Of a stretch of DNA of 64,000 nucleotides, positions 60,696-64,000 are shown in pieces. The notes beneath the pieces are model-generated. The model made no database searches. It saw nothing but the letters and a program-made list of their open reading frames with translations, and had not been told where the DNA came from. How positions within the stretch are numbered: position 1 is the stretch's first letter; every line of letters starts with the position of its first letter. Source of the DNA: Phosphoribacter sp037045055 (GTDB taxonomy: Bacteria > Actinomycetota > Actinomycetes > Actinomycetales > Dermatophilaceae); assembly GCA_037045055.1 (NCBI GenBank), contig JBAOHJ010000003.1, positions 1,215,153-1,279,152 of the forward strand. Reading direction: 5' to 3'. The position numbers were made by a program, and so were the translations under genes.

Positions 60696-62248
60696 TTGGG
60701 CGACGGGGAGCCCTCGGGCGCTGCGGAGAGCGGGGCCGGAAGGTGGGACAGGATCTCCTCCAGGCTACGGACCACCGCCCGAGCGACGAGGTTCACGCGT
60801 TGATCTCGCGCAGGGTCGTTCTCGATCGCACGCCACGTGGCGATCAGTTCACTGGCCACCGCGCCCGCTCTCTCATCGCTCAGGTGATCTGAGCCGTCTG
60901 TGGTGACTGCCAGGCGCTGCTCGGTCGTGGCCCCGTGGCCACCCAAGATCCGTTCGGCCTGGGCGAGTTCTGACGGGGTGAGTTCGGGGCGATCGCATGC
61001 CCGGAGTTCCGACAGCAACACGGTTTCCCGGAACTGGTGACTCTGCTGCAATTCGCGGCGGATGGCTTCCTCGTGCGAGCGGGCCGACGGGGATTCATCG
61101 AGAGCCAGCAGGCGAGCGACGGACGACAAGGCGTGGCGGGCCTTGAGCGCGTCAGCGCGGGCAGCGAAGTTGTGTTCCAGGGAGGTCAGCATCTGCTCGA
61201 GTCCACTGCGTCTGACCAACTCGTCGCTGAGTGAGGATGCGGTGTCGTAGCCGTCGCGGATCAGGACGACCCCGAGTCGGAGGCCGAAGAGCCCGAACCG
61301 GCTGAGCAGGCCCGACTTGACGGCCGGATCGGACAGCAGGCGCCCCGGACTTCGGCCCGACGCGAACCGGTGCGCGGACAGGAGCAAGTCCTCCCTGACC
61401 GAGCGGTCGAGGGCGGCGAATTCGACCAGAGCGTCGAACTCCACCTGTCTCAGGGTTCGCGCGGTTTCGGCGAGCAGCCCTGCGACCGGGACGACGTCGA
61501 GGCAGAGAGCACGCACGGCGGGATCCTGGCGCTGGCGTTCGGCGATGCGCTCTGCTGCGATCAGGGCATCCATCCGCCCACCACCGACCTCGTCGGCCCG
61601 GGACAGGACCCCCAGAGTGGTCAGCGGGCCGATCCCTGCTCCACCTCGCGAACGGAAAGCCGCCAAGGCGTCGGCATCCGTGGCGTGGACGTGCGAGAGG
61701 AGGTAGATCACGGCGTCGACGTCCGGCGGCCCATCCTCCGGGAGGAGGACGGCTTCGGACGTCGCGCTCACCCCGGCCGAAAGGGAGGCCAGCCCTGGGG
61801 TGTCGACGAGAGTCAACTTCTCGAGGGCAGGGGCGGGCCACTCGACGTCAATGCGCTGAACGTCCTTCGGGTCGAGTCTCGCGTTGTTCCCCGCCAGTGA
61901 GGCATCGACACGGGCGATCGGAACGCCGGAGACCTGGCCGTCTCGTTTCACGACCCGCACCCGGGGGGTGGCGCCAGCGCGGTACCAGGTCACGATGCTG
62001 GTGACTTCGGCAGTCCCGGTCGGGGCCACGTCCTCTCCGAGAATCGCATTGAGCAAAGTGGACTTCCCCGCCTTGAGCCGCCCGGCAATCGCGATGCGCA
62101 GTCGGTCGTCCAAGCGCTCCAGGGCCCGATCGACAGCTTCATGGGACGCCACTGGCATCGAGTCCCGGGCCGCCAAGATCAGTCCACGCGCAGTGTCCGA
62201 GAGCCCGGGATTGGCCAGCTTCCCGATCGGGTTCTGGGTATCACTCAC
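60692..62248 (-). CDS. Dynamin-family GTPase (DynB/IniC-like)
   Basis: This 518-residue protein has a G1 P-loop GRLKAGKS (56-63), G2 Thr in TGTAEVTS, G3 DTPG (149-152) and a G4-like LSRADEVG. A long helical stalk follows (about 260-515). Bacterial dynamins remodel membranes; pairs in actinobacteria (DynA/DynB, IniA/IniC) act in sporulation septation or envelope stress. The ATG overlaps the upstream dynamin stop (ATGA), so both are made together. Confidence 0.9.
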   Translation of the reverse strand: MSDTQNPIGKLANPGLSDTARGLILAARDSMPVASHEAVDRALERLDDRLRIAIAGRLKAGKSTLLNAILGEDVAPTGTAEVTSIVTWYRAGATPRVRVVKRDGQVSGVPIARVDASLAGNNARLDPKDVQRIDVEWPAPALEKLTLVDTPGLASLSAGVSATSEAVLLPEDGPPDVDAVIYLLSHVHATDADALAAFRSRGGAGIGPLTTLGVLSRADEVGGGRMDALIAAERIAERQRQDPAVRALCLDVVPVAGLLAETARTLRQVEFDALVEFAALDRSVREDLLLSAHRFASGRSPGRLLSDPAVKSGLLSRFGLFGLRLGVVLIRDGYDTASSLSDELVRRSGLEQMLTSLEHNFAARADALKARHALSSVARLLALDESPSARSHEEAIRRELQQSHQFRETVLLSELRACDRPELTPSELAQAERILGGHGATTEQRLAVTTDGSDHLSDERAGAVASELIATWRAIENDPARDQRVNLVARAVVRSLEEILSHLPAPLSAAPEGSPSPN

Positions 62249-64000
62249 GACCGACCCCTGGCCGACCCGACCGGAGTCGGGGGCGGCTTCACGGCGGCGG
62301 GACCACGCGGCATACCCAAGTTCTCCACCTGGCGACGAAGGTCAGCCAGCTCGGTGGCCACGCTGGTGGTCTCCTTCAAGGCATCGGAGCGTTGCGCGGT
62401 CGTCGTGATCGCTGCCTGCTTCGCCGCCTCGAGCGAGGCAGCGATGGACCTCGAGTGCTGCTCCGCGACACCCGTGTAGTACTCGCGCACGGTGCGCTGG
62501 ACGATCCGCAACTGCTCCCTGAGTTCCTTGTTGACCTGGAAGATGACGTCGTCTACGTACTTCCGGACGAGAGCGTTCGCCTCAGCACGCCGACGCTTAA
62601 GCCGGTTCTGCAGCTCGTCGCGGTAGACCTTGGTGCCCATCAAGAGGCCGGCGCCGACGGAGATCGGATTGATCAGCGCCATCCCGGCGAGCCCCGTGAC
62701 CACACCGAACATCAGGACCCCGCCGTACGAGCCGCGAAGTCCGATGATGACCTTCTGCGCCGAATTGAGAATGCCGGGATCGAGCTTTCCCATCTGCGCC
62801 ACCGGGTCGATCAGCCCAGTGGTCTCTCGGAGTTGGAAGACGGGCGTCGCGGCCTTGGAGTCCTCGTCGAAGTGCTTGCCGACCGACTCGACCAGCCAGG
62901 TTGCGTTCTCGTCAGCCCAGTGGAAGGTCTCCGTGAGGGCATCAGTGATGCGTCCCTCGAGCCATTGGGAGAACTCGTCCCACACCTTGCCCGGGTCTCC
63001 TGCCTCGATGGAGGCCTCGGCCTCGCGCATCACTCGACGCACGCGATCGCGCAAGTCATGATCGAGGTCGGCGCTCAGGTCGCTCATCCCATCATTGAGG
63101 GTCACTTGCCACCGGGCGGAGCGCTGCTTGAGCTCGTTGGCGCGCTGCTGGGCCACGGACAGTTGCTCCGTGAGCTCGGGGAGACTCGCGGGGTCCTCGA
63201 GAGCCCCCTTGTGCGCGCTGACCGTCATGGCGAGGCCGTCAATGACGGTCAGGAGATCATGGCGAGTGGACGCCAGCAGCAGGGCATCGCGTCGCCCGAT
63301 GACCCGACGGTGCAGGTTGGCGACGAGTTCGGTGACGTTGGACTCGGTGTTGAGCTCGACGTCGCGGGTCGCCGCGGCCCGGAGCCGGAGTTGGGCTGAC
63401 ACCGGCGTGATGTCCACGTGCAGGTCAGCGCGCTCGAGGTGCGCCCTGTTGACGTCGACCACGGACCGCCAGTCGGCATGCAGATCGGTCTTGCTCTGCA
63501 CACAGAGCACGGTCGGGCAGGCCGAGAGGACCTGTCGGAGGAGGGTCATCTCGGGTGCAGAAAACTCGCTCCCGGCGTCGGAGACCAGGAGGACGGCGTC
63601 GGCCGTGGGGAGCACCCCCGTGGTGGCAGCCGTGTGCATCGAGGACAGTCCGCCCATTCCCGGGGTGTCCACGAGGACCAGACCAGTGCGCAACATTTCG
63701 CGAGGGATGAATGCCTGCGCCCCGACGATGTGATGGTCCGGCTCCAAGACGATGCTTCCGCTGGTGTAACGCCCGAGCTCCCCCATGGGAACCTCGCGCT
63801 TCAGGGTGGTCGCGACGTGGGTGGTCGATTCCCACCCGGATCTGGGGGGATCATCGTTGCGCCTGAGCAGGACAAACGCTCGGGGCTGCTCACCATAAGC
63901 CACTTCTGTGGGCACCGCGGTCGCGATGTCGTCGTCAACGGGGCACACCGGGGCATTGACGAGAGCGTTGACGAGCATGCTCTTGCCCTGCTTGAACTCA
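62245..64000 (-). CDS. Dynamin-family GTPase (DynA/IniA-like), 5' end beyond the window
   Basis: About 585 residues are visible. The P-loop FKQGKS is at the window edge, followed by VPTEVAYG (G2), DTPGMGG (G3) and QSKTDLH (G4). A long stalk has a hydrophobic stretch (about 380-420, YGGVLMFGVVTGLAGMALI) that could be the membrane-inserting paddle, and a coiled C-terminus. The N-terminus is missing. It is the first gene of the pair with the downstream dynamin. Confidence 0.9.
   Translation of the reverse strand, partial: EFKQGKSMLVNALVNAPVCPVDDDIATAVPTEVAYGEQPRAFVLLRRNDDPPRSGWESTTHVATTLKREVPMGELGRYTSGSIVLEPDHHIVGAQAFIPREMLRTGLVLVDTPGMGGLSSMHTAATTGVLPTADAVLLVSDAGSEFSAPEMTLLRQVLSACPTVLCVQSKTDLHADWRSVVDVNRAHLERADLHVDITPVSAQLRLRAAATRDVELNTESNVTELVANLHRRVIGRRDALLLASTRHDLLTVIDGLAMTVSAHKGALEDPASLPELTEQLSVAQQRANELKQRSARWQVTLNDGMSDLSADLDHDLRDRVRRVMREAEASIEAGDPGKVWDEFSQWLEGRITDALTETFHWADENATWLVESVGKHFDEDSKAATPVFQLRETTGLIDPVAQMGKLDPGILNSAQKVIIGLRGSYGGVLMFGVVTGLAGMALINPISVGAGLLMGTKVYRDELQNRLKRRRAEANALVRKYVDDVIFQVNKELREQLRIVQRTVREYYTGVAEQHSRSIAASLEAAKQAAITTTAQRSDALKETTSVATELADLRRQVENLGMPRGPAAVKPPPTPVGSARGRS

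Overview
The window is high-GC actinobacterial DNA. The order tRNA-Leu, fhaA, fhaB, pstP, rodA, pbpA, pknA, pknB, then trpG/pabA, a sortase, a DUF881 gene, crgA, a rhomboid gene and ppiA is the near-origin cell-wall and Ser/Thr-kinase neighbourhood known from mycobacteria and other Actinomycetota. The mixture of genes suggests Micrococcales, perhaps Intrasporangiaceae, but that family placement is an inference.

Layout. (1) 1-1883: insertion-sequence debris beside the 3' end of tRNA-Leu: a frameshifted IS481-type transposase remnant with an intact IS3-family element (559-1841) inserted three bases before its stop codon. (2) 1884-26806: chromosomal backbone. It holds the FHA/phosphatase/kinase/peptidoglycan-synthesis operon, the trpG-sortase-DUF881 block, crgA, a rhomboid protease, a cyclophilin, a GNAT-acyl-CoA-synthetase fusion, a KtrAB potassium system, two PPOX-family flavin enzymes, a sirtuin, a LysR regulator and an alpha/beta hydrolase. 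(3) About 27.1-59.0 kb: a foreign island. It starts with an IS256-family element whose transposase is split exactly by a 3.94-kb recombinase-trio element (element A). A decaying conjugative type IV secretion module follows (32.7-41.9 kb), with four apparent +1 frameshifts in three genes. Next come an AAA ATPase with a palindromic operator and a DNA methyltransferase gene cut at its catalytic DPPF motif by a second recombinase element (element B, four recombinase-type genes). Element B is translationally linked to a PLD-nuclease/SNF2-helicase gene and an N6-adenine methyltransferase gene. An ISL3-family element truncates that methyltransferase, and a GmrSD-type (DUF262-DUF1524) restriction gene follows. 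(4) 59.0-64.0 kb: backbone again, starting with a truncated family-5 glycoside hydrolase, then two membrane proteins and two dynamin-like GTPases, the second running off the window.

The backbone carries a strongly over-represented 8-mer, GGTATGCC. I count 24 copies in about 30 kb of backbone and none between 25,018 and 59,126. It behaves like a host genome signature and independently marks the island as foreign.

The most interesting object is the pair of tyrosine-recombinase elements. Element A (A-B-C) resembles the tnpA-tnpB-tnpC plan of Tn554. Element B (A-B1-B2-C) adds a second large recombinase-like protein, has a catalytically degraded middle member, and appears to carry a restriction-like helicase-methyltransferase pair as cargo.
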